A stretch of 64,000 nucleotides of DNA from JAKFDK01 sp036676195 (GTDB lineage Bacteria; Bacillota; Sulfobacillia; Symbiobacteriales; ZC4RG38): positions 1 to 64,000 of the forward strand of contig JAKFDK010000040.1 of assembly GCA_036676195.1 (NCBI GenBank), written 5' to 3'. Positions 33,594 to 42,149 of this stretch are shown in pieces (the stretch's first letter is position 1; each line of letters starts with the position of its first letter). A program made the position numbers and the translations under genes. The notes under the pieces were generated by a model. It saw only the letters and a program-made list of their open reading frames with translations, did no database searches and was not told the DNA's origin.

Positions 33594-34307
33594 CTGGAAG
33601 CTGAGCAACTGGCTCATTTCCATACCCGCCTGCAACAGGAGCGCCGGCGCTGGGCAGAACAAATTGAACACATGAACGACGCCGGGCTCGGGCAGTCCAT
33701 GTCCGAAGCGTACGAGGAAATGTCCATGTACGATAATCACCCGGCCGACGCCGGCACCGAAATGTTTGAGCGGGAAAAGGACCTGGGCATCCGGCAGAAT
33801 GCCCAGCGGATGCTGGAAAGCTGCAAGGAGGCCCTGCAGCGGATCGAAGCCGGGACGTACGGGGTCTGTGAGCGCTGCGGGCAGGCGATTCCGGCGGAGC
33901 GGCTGGAGGCATTCCCCACCGCCGCCCTGTGCGTCCCCTGCAAGTCCGGTCAGGAACGCCTGCCGGACCGCTATCCCCGGCCGATCGAGGAGACGGTGCT
34001 GACCCCGCCCTTTGGCCGCTCCTTCCGGGACAACAGTACATTCGTAGGGTACGACGGCGAGGATGCCTGGCAGGATGTCGGCGTCTACGGGACCTCGGAG
34101 GGGCCGCAGGATGTACCTGGCACCATGGGCTACAACGACATGTACCACAGCCAGGAAGAGCCCTACGGCGGAGCCGAGGCGATGGAACTGGTGGTGGACG
34201 AGGACGGCGAGCCGGTCCAGGGCCATGACCGGCCCAGTTGGGCCAACGGCACCGGCCGGCCGCTGACCGACCCGGAAGACCCCATGGAAAGCTTCAGAAC
34301 TGACTGA
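33594..34307 (+). CDS. yteA: YteA-type DksA/TraR zinc-finger protein (CTG start)
   Basis: 237 residues if translation begins at CTG 33594, 8 nt after GGGGGG. This restores the family N-terminus (EAEQLAHFHTRLQQERRRWA) that an ATG at 33672 would lose. Then come YDNHPADAGTEMFEREKDLG and the DksA-type zinc finger CERCGQAIPAERLEAFPTAA..CVPC (CxxC-x17-CxxC, about residues 91-115). The C-terminal region is acidic and Gly-rich. YteA proteins are sporulation-associated in Bacillota and may bind RNA polymerase, by analogy with DksA. No ATG/GTG/TTG fits the N-terminus better. Confidence 0.85.
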   Translation: MEAEQLAHFHTRLQQERRRWAEQIEHMNDAGLGQSMSEAYEEMSMYDNHPADAGTEMFEREKDLGIRQNAQRMLESCKEALQRIEAGTYGVCERCGQAIPAERLEAFPTAALCVPCKSGQERLPDRYPRPIEETVLTPPFGRSFRDNSTFVGYDGEDAWQDVGVYGTSEGPQDVPGTMGYNDMYHSQEEPYGGAEAMELVVDEDGEPVQGHDRPSWANGTGRPLTDPEDPMESFRTD

Positions 34308-34358
34308 CACCAGCCGGATCGAGCCACAGGCGGCCGGAAACGGCCACCGGGTACGGGT

Positions 34359-34385
34359 GCGGCGGCCGCCGGGCCGCCGCCTTTT
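34359..34385 (+). terminator. Terminator of the yteA-like gene
   Basis: GCGGCGGCC / GCCG / GGCCGCCGC then CTTTTC, 52 nt after the stop. Confidence 0.75.
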
Positions 34386-34457
34386 CATGCCCTGCCCTTG
34401 TCCGCCAACTCCTGCCTGTGCTATTCTCAGGGAAGTGAGTGACCGGGGGTGCTGCCA

Positions 34458-34913
34458 GTGGTTCCCACCCTGCTCACCGGGCTGGTGGTCCTGGTCCTGG
34501 ACCTGGGGTCGAAATGGCTGATCCAAAGCCGGCTGATCCCATACGAAAGTCACCCGGTCATTCCCGGGTTCTTTCATCTGACCTATGTCTTGAATCCGGG
34601 CGCAGCCTTCGGGCTGCTGGCAAACTGGCGGTGGCCGTTTATTGCCGTGTCTGCCCTGGCCATTCTGCTGATTCTGGTTGTGGCCCGGCACCCCCGGACC
34701 CGCCGGGGATACGTCCCCTATGCCCTTGGCCTCATGCTGGGGGGGACGGCCGGCAACCTGACGGACCGGATCCGCTACGGCCGGGTGGTTGATTTTCTGG
34801 AGTTCTTCTGGCGCCAATGGCATTACCCGGTTTTTAACCTGGCCGACGTGGCCATTCTGACCGGAGTGGGGCTGTTTATTCTGCATCTGACACGGGAGTC
34901 CTGGACAACATGA
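34458..34913 (+). CDS. lspA: Lipoprotein signal peptidase II
   Basis: 151 residues with four membrane helices. The catalytic aspartates lie in GNLTDRIRYGRVVDFLEFF and NLADVAILTG; NPGAAFGLL is the conserved block C. It cleaves lipoprotein signal peptides after lipid modification in the membrane, and would process the several lipoproteins encoded in this window. GTG 34458 is chosen because GGGGGT lies 7 nt upstream; GTG 34449 is possible. The ATGA overlap couples it to rluD, as in many Bacillota. Confidence 0.95.
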   Translation: MVPTLLTGLVVLVLDLGSKWLIQSRLIPYESHPVIPGFFHLTYVLNPGAAFGLLANWRWPFIAVSALAILLILVVARHPRTRRGYVPYALGLMLGGTAGNLTDRIRYGRVVDFLEFFWRQWHYPVFNLADVAILTGVGLFILHLTRESWTT

Positions 34914-35848
34914 CCGCAGAGTTTCGCTATACAGTGGGGCCGGAGACTGCCGGCCAGCGGCTGGATGCCTTTTTGGCCGGACAGGCCGATCTGGGTCTGA
35001 CCCGTTCGCGCATTCAGAAGCTGATCGACGACGGTCAGTGTACTGCCGACGGCCGGCCCGGCAAGGCTGGCTGGAAACTGGAATCCGGGCAGGAAATCGT
35101 CATGCGGGTGCCGCCGCCCCAGAGTACCGAACTGGTGGCCGAGGCAATCCCGCTGGACGTGGTGTACGAGGACGACGATGTCATGGTAATCAACAAGCCG
35201 CGGGGCCTGGTGGTGCACCCGGCGGCCGGGCACTGGCAGGGGACGCTGGTTAATGCCCTGCTTGGCCAGATCGAATACGACGAGGACGACGAAGGGGTGG
35301 GCGGTACCCTGCGCCCCGGGATTGTCCACCGGCTGGACAAGGACACCACCGGCCTGCTGGTGGTGGCCAAAAACGACCGGTCCATGGTCGCTTTGCAGGA
35401 GCAGATCCGGCTCCGGCAGGTCAAACGGGAATACCTGGCCCTGGTGCACGGGGAACCCGAGGTGGACGCCGGACGGATCGAGGCGCCTATTGGCCGCCAC
35501 CCCAGCGACCGCAAGCGCATGGCGGTGAACCTGAAAAACGGCCGCGACGCCGTGACCCATTTCCGGGTTCTGGAGCGTTTCAAGGACTTCAGCCTGGTGG
35601 TTTGCCGGTTGGAAACCGGCCGCACCCATCAGATCCGTGTCCACATGGCGTACATAGAGCACCCGGTGGCCGGGGATCCGACCTACGGCCGGCGCAAATT
35701 GGCCCTGGGACTGACTGCCCAGGCCCTGCATGCCTGGCGGCTCGGGTTCACACATCCTGCCACCGGGGCCGATCTGGAGTTTGAACTGCCGCCCCCGGCC
35801 GACATGCAGGCGGCTATCGACCTGCTGCGGGCAGCGGACCGGTCCTGA
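34910..35848 (+). CDS. rluD: RluA/RluD-family 23S rRNA pseudouridine synthase
   Basis: 312 residues: an N-terminal S4 RNA-binding domain (QRLDAFLAGQADLGLTRSRI) and a pseudouridine synthase domain with the catalytic Asp in GIVHRLDKDTTGLLVVAKND and the RTHQIRVHMAYIEHPVAGDP block. It isomerises uridine in rRNA. It overlaps lspA; in many relatives pyrR follows, but here pyrF follows and the pyrR operon is 10 kb away. Confidence 0.93.
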   Translation: MTAEFRYTVGPETAGQRLDAFLAGQADLGLTRSRIQKLIDDGQCTADGRPGKAGWKLESGQEIVMRVPPPQSTELVAEAIPLDVVYEDDDVMVINKPRGLVVHPAAGHWQGTLVNALLGQIEYDEDDEGVGGTLRPGIVHRLDKDTTGLLVVAKNDRSMVALQEQIRLRQVKREYLALVHGEPEVDAGRIEAPIGRHPSDRKRMAVNLKNGRDAVTHFRVLERFKDFSLVVCRLETGRTHQIRVHMAYIEHPVAGDPTYGRRKLALGLTAQALHAWRLGFTHPATGADLEFELPPPADMQAAIDLLRAADRS

Positions 35849-35909
35849 CGGCCAGCCCTCTACCGGTAAGCAACCACCACCGGAGCGCCACCAAAGGAGT
35901 GCCGACACC

Positions 35910-36860
35910 ATGTCCGTAGAAAATTTTGCTGACCGACTTTCGGCTGCTGTGCTCGCCCTGCGCAGCCCGGTCTGTGTGGGGATCGACCCGGTTTTGAGCA
36001 AGCTGCCGACTTACATGTTGGAAGAAGCCCGCAGCCGTTTTGGTGAAACAGAGCGGGGGGCCGCTGCCGTTCTCTGCGAATTCGGCCGGTGCATCGTGGA
36101 CGCCGTGGCCGGACTGGTGCCGGCGGTCAAGCCGCAGAGTGCTTTCTTTGAGGCCTACGGTGCAGCCGGGGTGGCGGCCTTCTGGGAAGTGACCGAGTAC
36201 GCCCGTGGCAGGGGGCTGCTGGTTGTTGGCGATGCCAAGCGCGGCGATATTGGCACAACGGCCGAGGCGTATGCCGACGCCTACTTCGGCCATACCAGCC
36301 CGATGCGCTCCTGGGGCGACCCGACCCGGATGGTCGACGCCCTGACGGTTAACGCCTACCTGGGCTCCGATGCCCTCGAACCGCTGGTCCGGCGGGCCGG
36401 CTGGCGTGGCGGCGGCCTGTTCATTCTGGTGAAAACCTCCAACCCGTCGGCCGGTGAGCTACAGGACCAGCCTGTGCTGGCCGGCGGAACGGTGGCAGTC
36501 CGGGTGGCCAGGCTGGTCGACGAGGCCGGTGCCCGCCATGTAGGCGAATACGGCCTCAGCAGTATCGGGGCCGTGGTGGGCGCCACCTACCCTGAAGACC
36601 TGACCACCCTGCGCCAGTGGATGCCCAGGGCTTACTTCCTGGTCCCCGGCTACGGTGCTCAGGGCGGCACCGCTGCCGATGTGGCCGGGGCCTTTCTGAA
36701 AAACGGACTGGGGGCTCTGATTTCGGCCTCGCGCAGCGTGATTTATGCCGCCCCCGCCGAGGCGGAAGCGGGGGAATACCAGATGGCTGTGACTGCCGCC
36801 GTAATGAAGATGAACTCCGAACTGTGCGCCGCCCTGGCGCAGGCAGGCAAGGGCTTTTAA
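35910..36860 (+). CDS. pyrF: Orotidine 5'-phosphate decarboxylase (type 2)
   Basis: 316 residues; ATG 35910 follows AAAGGAGTG. The catalytic block VVGDAKRGDIGTTAEAYADA (Lys and Asp) and the N-terminal VCVGIDPVLSKLP identify the long, type 2 form. C-terminal phosphate-site strand: YFLVPGYGAQGGTAADVAGA. It makes UMP from OMP, the last step of the pathway whose earlier enzymes are encoded at 46.7-51.5 kb. It has its own terminator and is not under the PyrR attenuator. Confidence 0.95.
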   Translation: MSVENFADRLSAAVLALRSPVCVGIDPVLSKLPTYMLEEARSRFGETERGAAAVLCEFGRCIVDAVAGLVPAVKPQSAFFEAYGAAGVAAFWEVTEYARGRGLLVVGDAKRGDIGTTAEAYADAYFGHTSPMRSWGDPTRMVDALTVNAYLGSDALEPLVRRAGWRGGGLFILVKTSNPSAGELQDQPVLAGGTVAVRVARLVDEAGARHVGEYGLSSIGAVVGATYPEDLTTLRQWMPRAYFLVPGYGAQGGTAADVAGAFLKNGLGALISASRSVIYAAPAEAEAGEYQMAVTAAVMKMNSELCAALAQAGKGF

Positions 36861-36887
36861 GGCCGGCCAGCCGATCCGACCCAAACC

Positions 36888-36915
36888 GCCCGGCTTTGGC
36901 CGGGCTTTTTCGTTT
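36888..36915 (+). terminator. Terminator of lspA-rluD-pyrF
   Basis: GCCCGGC / TTTG / GCCGGGC followed by TTTTTCGTTT, 27 nt after pyrF. The next 215 nt (to 37131) is AT-rich leader without a gene. Confidence 0.9.
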
Positions 36916-37131
36916 GGACAAGCATGCATAAATGGGCACTCACGCGGAATAAAGCTGATACATGGGTGGACCATGGCGGGAAAATGCTCTTTATCAACAT
37001 TTATGGCCATTAATACGGGATGCATGCGCAGGTAACGGCCTGAAATCATTGTTGCTACCTCAGAAGGAATCAGGTATTTGAATAGAGAAAAATCACAATT
37101 TAGTCTGACTTGCGGGGGAGGGTGGATCCAG

Positions 37132-38763
37132 GTGTCTACGATGGACTACCAGTTGACGATCCGCACCATGCTGGAGCGGGCGCGGCGCTTCTTTCCCAGG
37201 AAAGAGATCGCGTCCTGGACGCCGGCCGGGATGTTCCGGCATACCTATGCCGATCACTACCGGCGTGTCTGTCAGTTGGCCCATGGTCTGGCCGCGCTGG
37301 GGGTGGGGCGGGGGGACAAGGTGGCCACCATCGCCTGGAACAACCACCGCCACCTGGAGGCTTACTTTGCCGTCCCATGCATGGGGGCGGTGACCCACAC
37401 GGTGAATTTCCGGCTGCCGCCGGAGCATCTGGTCTACATTATCAACCACGCCGAGAACAAGGTGCTGCTGGTGGACGAGGACTTCCTGCCGCTGGTGGAG
37501 GCGGTCTACCCTAAACTGACCACGGTGAAAGCCTACGTGATCATGACTGACAAGGATCACGTGGAGACCCGGCTGCCCGGCGCCATTCGTTACGAGGAGT
37601 TGCTCGCCGGGCAGCCTGACCAGTACCCGTGGCCGGAGGACCTGAACGAAAAAGAACCGGCCGGCCTTTGCTTCACCAGCGCCACCACCGGCAACCCCAA
37701 GGGGGTGGTGTACACCCACCGGGCCATTGTGCTGCACGCCATGACCATCTGTATGGCGGACACCATCGGTGTGTCGGAAAAGGATGTGCTGCTGCCCCTG
37801 GTACCCATGTTCCACGTGAACGCCTGGGGGACACCTTTTGCGGCGGTGTGGATGGGGTCCAAGCTGGTATTGCCCGGCGCCGCCCTGCGTGATCTGCCCG
37901 CCATCGGGCGGATGTGCCAGGACGAGCGGGTCACCCTCACCGCCGCCGTTCCCACCATGTGGCTGGGCATGCTACAGGTGATGGCCAAAATGGATCTGGA
38001 CCTGTCCAGTCTGCGCGAGATCATCGTGGGCGGTGCAGCCGCCCCCCGCAGCATGATCGAGACCTATGAAAAGCGATTTGACATCCAGATCTGCCACGCC
38101 TACGGCATGACCGAGGCGGCCCCGCTGAGCCACGTCTGCCGGGTCAAGAGCTACATGGCTGACTGGTCCGAGGATGCCCGCTACACGGTCCGGGCCAAAC
38201 AGGGCCTGCTGGCGCCCGGTCTGGAGATGCGGGTGGTGGACCAGATCACCGGCGCCGACGTGCCCGCCGACGGCCGGACCATGGGCGAAATCTGGCTGCG
38301 TGGGCCCTGGGTGGCCGATGAATACTACCGGGATGAGCGCAGCGCCCAGACCTTTGTGGAGGGATGGTACCGGACCGGCGATGTGGCTACCCTGGACGAC
38401 GAGGGTTACATCAACATCATGGACCGGACGAAGGATGTGGTGAAGTCCGGCGGGGAATGGATCAGCACGGTGGAACTTGAGAACGCCATCATGGCCATGG
38501 CCGACGTGGCCGAGGCAGCAGTGGTGGGCATCGCCCATCCCAGGTGGGATGAACGGCCCCTGGCCTGCGTGGTGCCCAGGGCTGATGCCAGGGACAGACT
38601 CACCGCCGCCGCTGTGCGGGACTTCCTGGGCAACCGCTTCCCGCGCTGGTGGGTGCCTGACGATGTGGTATTTGTCGATGAAATCCCCAAGACCAGCACC
38701 ATGAAGTTCGACAAGAAGGTGCTGCGCAGCCGCTTCAGCGAGCATTACACGGCCAACCGCTGA
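37132..38763 (+). CDS. AMP-dependent acyl-CoA ligase (medium/long-chain type)
   Basis: 543 residues. GTG 37132 is taken as start because GGGGGAGGG lies ~10 nt upstream; ATG 37141 and an AT-rich TTG at 37078 are alternatives. ANL motifs: FTSATTGNPKGVVYTHRAIV, CHAYGMTEAAPLSHV, YRTGDVATLDDEGYINIMDR, VKSGGEWISTVELENAIMAM and the catalytic Lys in KTSTMKFDKKVLR. It resembles AlkK-type medium-chain acyl-CoA ligases and differs in type from the fadD gene at 31246. Single-gene transcript with a terminator behind it. Confidence 0.9.
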   Translation: MSTMDYQLTIRTMLERARRFFPRKEIASWTPAGMFRHTYADHYRRVCQLAHGLAALGVGRGDKVATIAWNNHRHLEAYFAVPCMGAVTHTVNFRLPPEHLVYIINHAENKVLLVDEDFLPLVEAVYPKLTTVKAYVIMTDKDHVETRLPGAIRYEELLAGQPDQYPWPEDLNEKEPAGLCFTSATTGNPKGVVYTHRAIVLHAMTICMADTIGVSEKDVLLPLVPMFHVNAWGTPFAAVWMGSKLVLPGAALRDLPAIGRMCQDERVTLTAAVPTMWLGMLQVMAKMDLDLSSLREIIVGGAAAPRSMIETYEKRFDIQICHAYGMTEAAPLSHVCRVKSYMADWSEDARYTVRAKQGLLAPGLEMRVVDQITGADVPADGRTMGEIWLRGPWVADEYYRDERSAQTFVEGWYRTGDVATLDDEGYINIMDRTKDVVKSGGEWISTVELENAIMAMADVAEAAVVGIAHPRWDERPLACVVPRADARDRLTAAAVRDFLGNRFPRWWVPDDVVFVDEIPKTSTMKFDKKVLRSRFSEHYTANR

Positions 38764-38790
38764 CCGCGGCGGCCGAAACCGGAAAAGCGC

Positions 38791-38829
38791 ACACCCCGGA
38801 GGCTGCTGCCTTCCGGGGTGTTTGTGTTT
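38791..38829. terminator. Terminator between the acyl-CoA ligase and coat-protein genes
   Basis: ACACCCCGGA-GGC / TGCT / GCC-T-TCCGGGGTGT followed by TTGTGTTTG. It serves the plus-strand ligase and possibly the minus-strand coat gene ending at 38833. Confidence 0.8.
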
Positions 38830-38832
38830 GGG

Positions 38833-39153
38833 CTAGTGGTCGGTCTGGGCGGCTTCGGCCTGCGCGGCGGCTGGCTCGGACAGGCGCAGTTCCAGTTTCA
38901 GTTGCTCTTCCGGGCTGGCATAGGGCTGGTACCAGCCGCGCTCCCGTACCAGGGTGTACAGGCGCTCATGCTCGGCCAGGCATTCGTTCAGGCTGTCGGT
39001 GAAAAACTGCCGCAGTTCCGGGGTGGCTGCTTCCAGAGCGGCCATGGTCAGGCCCATGCAACCCAGTTTGCCCATCACCAGCCCGTCGGAGGCAATCACC
39101 TGATCAGAGATCCGGGCCCCCGTCAGGCCCGTGAGGCTTTGCAGAATCGACAC
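38833..39153 (-). CDS. CotF-like spore coat protein
   Basis: 106 residues from GTG 39153 with AAGGGGCG upstream. It fits the two-helix coat F family: SDQVIASDGLVMGKLGCMGL, ALEAATPELRQFFTDSLNEC, LAEHERLYTLVRERGWYQPY. Such proteins belong to the inner or undercoat layer of endospores. The gene lies 15 nt after a related coat gene, so the pair is cotranscribed, presumably by a late mother-cell sigma factor; I did not find the promoter. Confidence 0.85.
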   Translation of the reverse strand: MSILQSLTGLTGARISDQVIASDGLVMGKLGCMGLTMAALEAATPELRQFFTDSLNECLAEHERLYTLVRERGWYQPYASPEEQLKLELRLSEPAAAQAEAAQTDH

Positions 39154-39168
39154 CGGATCGCCCCTTCC

Positions 39169-39366
39169 CTAATGGACCATGTGGCGGGCAAATTCCCGCA
39201 TTTGCTGCAGGCGGGCCTGTTTACGGGCCAGGCCCTGTTCCAGCAACGCCTTCAATTCGGCATCGGCCACCATCGGCAGCAAGGCCTGAACCTTGGTGGT
39301 ACCCAGTGTTTCCATCCGCAGGACCTCGTGCAGTTCCAAAGCCTCATGTGGCGCCAGTTTTGCCAA
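39169..39366 (-). CDS. CotF-like spore coat protein (short)
   Basis: 65 residues from TTG 39366, preceded by CAGGAGGG. Sequence LAKLAPHEALELHEVLRMET and KVQALLPMVADAELKALLEQ is typical of the small CotF-related proteins that accompany longer ones. The open frame extends to 39432, but those codons lack a ribosome-binding site and match no family. First gene of the two-gene coat unit. Confidence 0.82.
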   Translation of the reverse strand: MAKLAPHEALELHEVLRMETLGTTKVQALLPMVADAELKALLEQGLARKQARLQQMREFARHMVH

Positions 39367-39454
39367 CGGAGTCCCTCCTGCCGGGTCAGCGCAGTCCAGG
39401 ACTATAGTCTGCGACGCCAGCCGCCCGGTCACACGCGGCTGCCTGGCTTGCCGC

Positions 39455-39721
39455 CTACTTCCACATGGCCTGGCAACTCAACCGCCAGCCCAGGGCCAGC
39501 TTTTCTTCGCCCAGGACCTGCCGCTCCAGGGGCGCGGGCGCGGTGAGTAGAAACAGTTCACCTTTAGGATATTTCACGGCACACTGGCCAGTGCTGGTAC
39601 CGGCCCTGGGATTGCAGTCACAGGTAACTCCGACACCCATTTCGTGCAGGGAATCTCTCAGTTTCCAGCCGGAGCGGGTACGGATCAGGACCTCCTGGTC
39701 ACGGTAGTCGACACGGCGCAT
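39455..39721 (-). CDS. 2Fe-2S ferredoxin-like protein with atypical Cys spacing
   Basis: 88 residues, ATG 39721 behind GGAGGGATTC. Ferredoxin-fold text: VLIRTRSGWKLRDSLHEMGV, then CDCNPRAGTSTGQCAVKYPK, and a last Cys in WRLSCQAMW. The cysteines are spaced C-x1-C-x10-C-x34-C rather than the usual C-x4/5-C-x2-C, so cluster binding is likely but not certain. It sits between the coat genes and the kinase gene, all on the minus strand. Confidence 0.7.
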   Translation of the reverse strand: MRRVDYRDQEVLIRTRSGWKLRDSLHEMGVGVTCDCNPRAGTSTGQCAVKYPKGELFLLTAPAPLERQVLGEEKLALGWRLSCQAMWK

Positions 39722-39745
39722 GCGATGAATCCCTCCTTGGCTCTA

Positions 39746-41230
39746 TCATACCAGACTGCCCGCCGTCTCCCCAGCCGGGCCGGGGGACAGCGGCAGGGTG
39801 AACCAGAAGCAGGCGCCCTGACCGGGGACGCTATCCAGCCCCACCTGGCCGCCGTGAGCGGTAACAATGGAGCGGACGATAGCCAGGCCGAGCCCGGCCC
39901 CGCCCTTGCGCCTGCCCGAGTCCTGCCCCTGGTAATACGGTTCCCACAGATGCTCAGCCTCGGCGGCGGGTACGCCGGGGCCGTAGTCCCGGACCGATAC
40001 CCGGGCAGCGGCGGGCACCAGATCCAGGCTGACGGCCACCGCGGCACCCGCAGGCGAGTAGCGGGCGGCATTGTCGATCAGGTTTTGCAGCACCTGTTCC
40101 AGCCGGTCCTGGTCGGCCAGAATCGGGACCGGGGTCTGCCCAGGCACCTGAATCTCCAGTCCCACCCCACTGCGTTCCAGTTGGTCACGCTGGGTGCGGA
40201 CGAATTCCTGCAGCCAGTGGGTCAGGTCCATGGGCTGCATGCGCATTTCCAGTTGCCCGGCTTCCAACTTGGCCAGGTCGAACAGGTCTTCGATCAGGCG
40301 GGTCAGCCGTTCGGCTTCACCGTGTATGATCTCGTAGGTACGGGCCCGACGGTGATCGGGTACCACCCCGTCCTTCAGCGCTTCGGCAAAGCCGCGGATG
40401 GAGGTGGTGGGGGTGCGCAGTTCGTGGGCGATGGAGGCCATCAGATCCCGCCGCAGTGTTTCCGAATGTTTCAGGCTGACCACCAGGGCCTCCACCCGCC
40501 CGGCCATGTGATTGAAGGCCCGGGCCAGGTGGCCGATCTCGTCGTTGCTTTCTTCCGGTACCCGGTGGCTGAGGTCGCCTTCGGCCATGGCATTGGCCGC
40601 CCGGCTCACCTGACCGATCCGCCGGGTCAGGGTGCGGGCCACCAGAAAGCTGAGCCAGGCTGCCAGTATCAGGCCCAGCAGGGTCCAAAACAGGATTTGC
40701 GCGCTCACGGTCAGCAGCGCCCGGGTGGCTTCCTCAACCGGACGGGCCAGCATGACGACCCCGAGGACCTGGCCGCCTCGCACCAGCGGGGCCGCCGCCG
40801 CGATCAGGGAATGGGCCTCGCTGCGTTCCAACTGGCGTGCCTGCGCCGTGCCGTGCAGGGGGAATACGGTGGTCTGAGTATGTCCGGCGGCCATGGTCTG
40901 GCTGAGAAACTGCAGCATGTCTTCGCTCATCAGGGTGCCCACTCCGGTGCGGACACGACCATCCTTGGAAATCAGCAGACCGGTTTCCAGGTTGCGGTCG
41001 CTCACGAACAGGTCTGTATCGAGGAGGGCGGCGGTGGAGCGGGCCTGGATCATTTCCCGCGGGGTTTGGCCCAGGCGGGCCGCCACCGTTTCGACCTGCT
41101 GCTCCATTAACTTTTCCGTCTGGTGGACCAGGATTCCCTGGGTCAGGCTGCGCATGCCAACGCTCAGTGCGCCGCCCACCAGCCCCAGTACCGCCACAAA
41201 TCCCAGGATCAGCTTGGTGCCGATCCGCAT
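39746..41230 (-). CDS. Sensor histidine kinase (HAMP, HisKA, HATPase)
   Basis: 494 residues; ATG 41230 follows AGGAGGT. Order: membrane helix (LILGFVAVLGLVGGALSVGM), extracellular sensor region to ~170, second helix (LFWTLLGLILAAWLSFLVA), HAMP (RIGQVSRAANAMAEGDLSHR), HisKA with the phosphorylated His in SIAHELRTPTTSIRGFAEAL, N-box NLIDNAARYSPAG, G-boxes RDYGPGVP and GGAGLGLAIV. It pairs with the OmpR-type regulator encoded just upstream (41282-41977). The signal is unknown. Confidence 0.93.
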   Translation of the reverse strand: MRIGTKLILGFVAVLGLVGGALSVGMRSLTQGILVHQTEKLMEQQVETVAARLGQTPREMIQARSTAALLDTDLFVSDRNLETGLLISKDGRVRTGVGTLMSEDMLQFLSQTMAAGHTQTTVFPLHGTAQARQLERSEAHSLIAAAAPLVRGGQVLGVVMLARPVEEATRALLTVSAQILFWTLLGLILAAWLSFLVARTLTRRIGQVSRAANAMAEGDLSHRVPEESNDEIGHLARAFNHMAGRVEALVVSLKHSETLRRDLMASIAHELRTPTTSIRGFAEALKDGVVPDHRRARTYEIIHGEAERLTRLIEDLFDLAKLEAGQLEMRMQPMDLTHWLQEFVRTQRDQLERSGVGLEIQVPGQTPVPILADQDRLEQVLQNLIDNAARYSPAGAAVAVSLDLVPAAARVSVRDYGPGVPAAEAEHLWEPYYQGQDSGRRKGGAGLGLAIVRSIVTAHGGQVGLDSVPGQGACFWFTLPLSPGPAGETAGSLV

Positions 41231-41281
41231 GGCCGGGTGACCTCCTGCCCGCACAAGTGGTTGTTGGCTGGCGCGGGCCGG

Positions 41282-41977
41282 TTAGCCGCCGTCTCCGGGC
41301 TCGAACCGGTAGCCGACCCCCCAGACCGTTTTGATGTAACGGGGCTTTTCAGGGTCAGGTTCGATCTTTTTCCGTACTCGCTGAATGTGCACGTCGACGG
41401 TACGAAAATCCCCGTAAAAGCTGTAGTCCCACACCTTTTCTAACAGTTGCTCTCGGGTGAATACCCGGTGCGGGTTGCGGGCCATGGTGCAGAGCACGTC
41501 GAACTCCTTGGGGGCACAGTCCACCGCCTTGCCGTGCACCTCCAGGCTGTGCGCCGACAGGTCGAGCACAAAATCGGGGAACACCAGCCGTTCGGGCCGC
41601 TGGCCGATACCGGCCCGTTCGCTGCGCCGCAGTACTGCCTTTACCCTGGCCACCAGTTCCCGCGGGCTGAACGGCTTGGTCATATAGTCATCGGCGCCCA
41701 GTTCCAGGCCCAGCACCTTGTCAACCTCATCGGTGCGGGCCGTCAGCATGATCACGGGTACCTCCAGCTCCTGCAGCGCTTTGCACACCTCAAGCCCGGA
41801 CATGCCCGGCAGCATCAGGTCGAGCACCACCAGGTTCGGGCGGGTGGCCCGCGCCTGGTTCAACCCCTCCGGCCCGCTTCCGGCTTCGGTAACGGCAAAA
41901 CCCTCCTGCTCCAGGTAAAGCCGGCACAACTCCCGGATATTCACCTCATCATCAATCACCAGTACCTGGTGCGACAA
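41282..41977 (-). CDS. OmpR/PhoB-family response regulator
   Basis: 231 residues from TTG 41977, chosen because GGAGGG is 8 nt upstream. Receiver domain with VLVIDDEVNIRELC, phospho-Asp in VVLDLMLPGMSGLEV and KPFSPRELVARVKAVLRRSE; C-terminal winged helix with LLEKVWDYSFYGDFRTVDVH and IKTVWGVGYRFEPG. It is first in the minus-strand operon with the kinase and probably autoregulates it. Confidence 0.93.
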   Translation of the reverse strand: MSHQVLVIDDEVNIRELCRLYLEQEGFAVTEAGSGPEGLNQARATRPNLVVLDLMLPGMSGLEVCKALQELEVPVIMLTARTDEVDKVLGLELGADDYMTKPFSPRELVARVKAVLRRSERAGIGQRPERLVFPDFVLDLSAHSLEVHGKAVDCAPKEFDVLCTMARNPHRVFTREQLLEKVWDYSFYGDFRTVDVHIQRVRKKIEPDPEKPRYIKTVWGVGYRFEPGDGG

Positions 41978-42088
41978 GTCGTCATCCCTCCGGAGCACCC
42001 TTCTGACACCACTATACCTGAGATTGTTCACTTTGCGTTTGCCTGTATGCGAACAGATTGTAAACGATGCGGGGCCGCCGCGCCGAAA

Positions 42089-42114
42089 AGGCGGCGGGGT
42101 ATCCCCCGCCGCCT
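42089..42114 (-). terminator. Terminator of the PrcB-like lipoprotein gene
   Basis: On the minus strand AGGCGGCGGGG / GATA / CCCCGCCGCCT is followed by TTTTCGG, 36 nt past the stop at 42150. Stem of 11 perfect pairs. Confidence 0.75.
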
Positions 42115-42149
42115 GTCGCGAAAGCATTCTGACCGGCCTGAACGCTACC

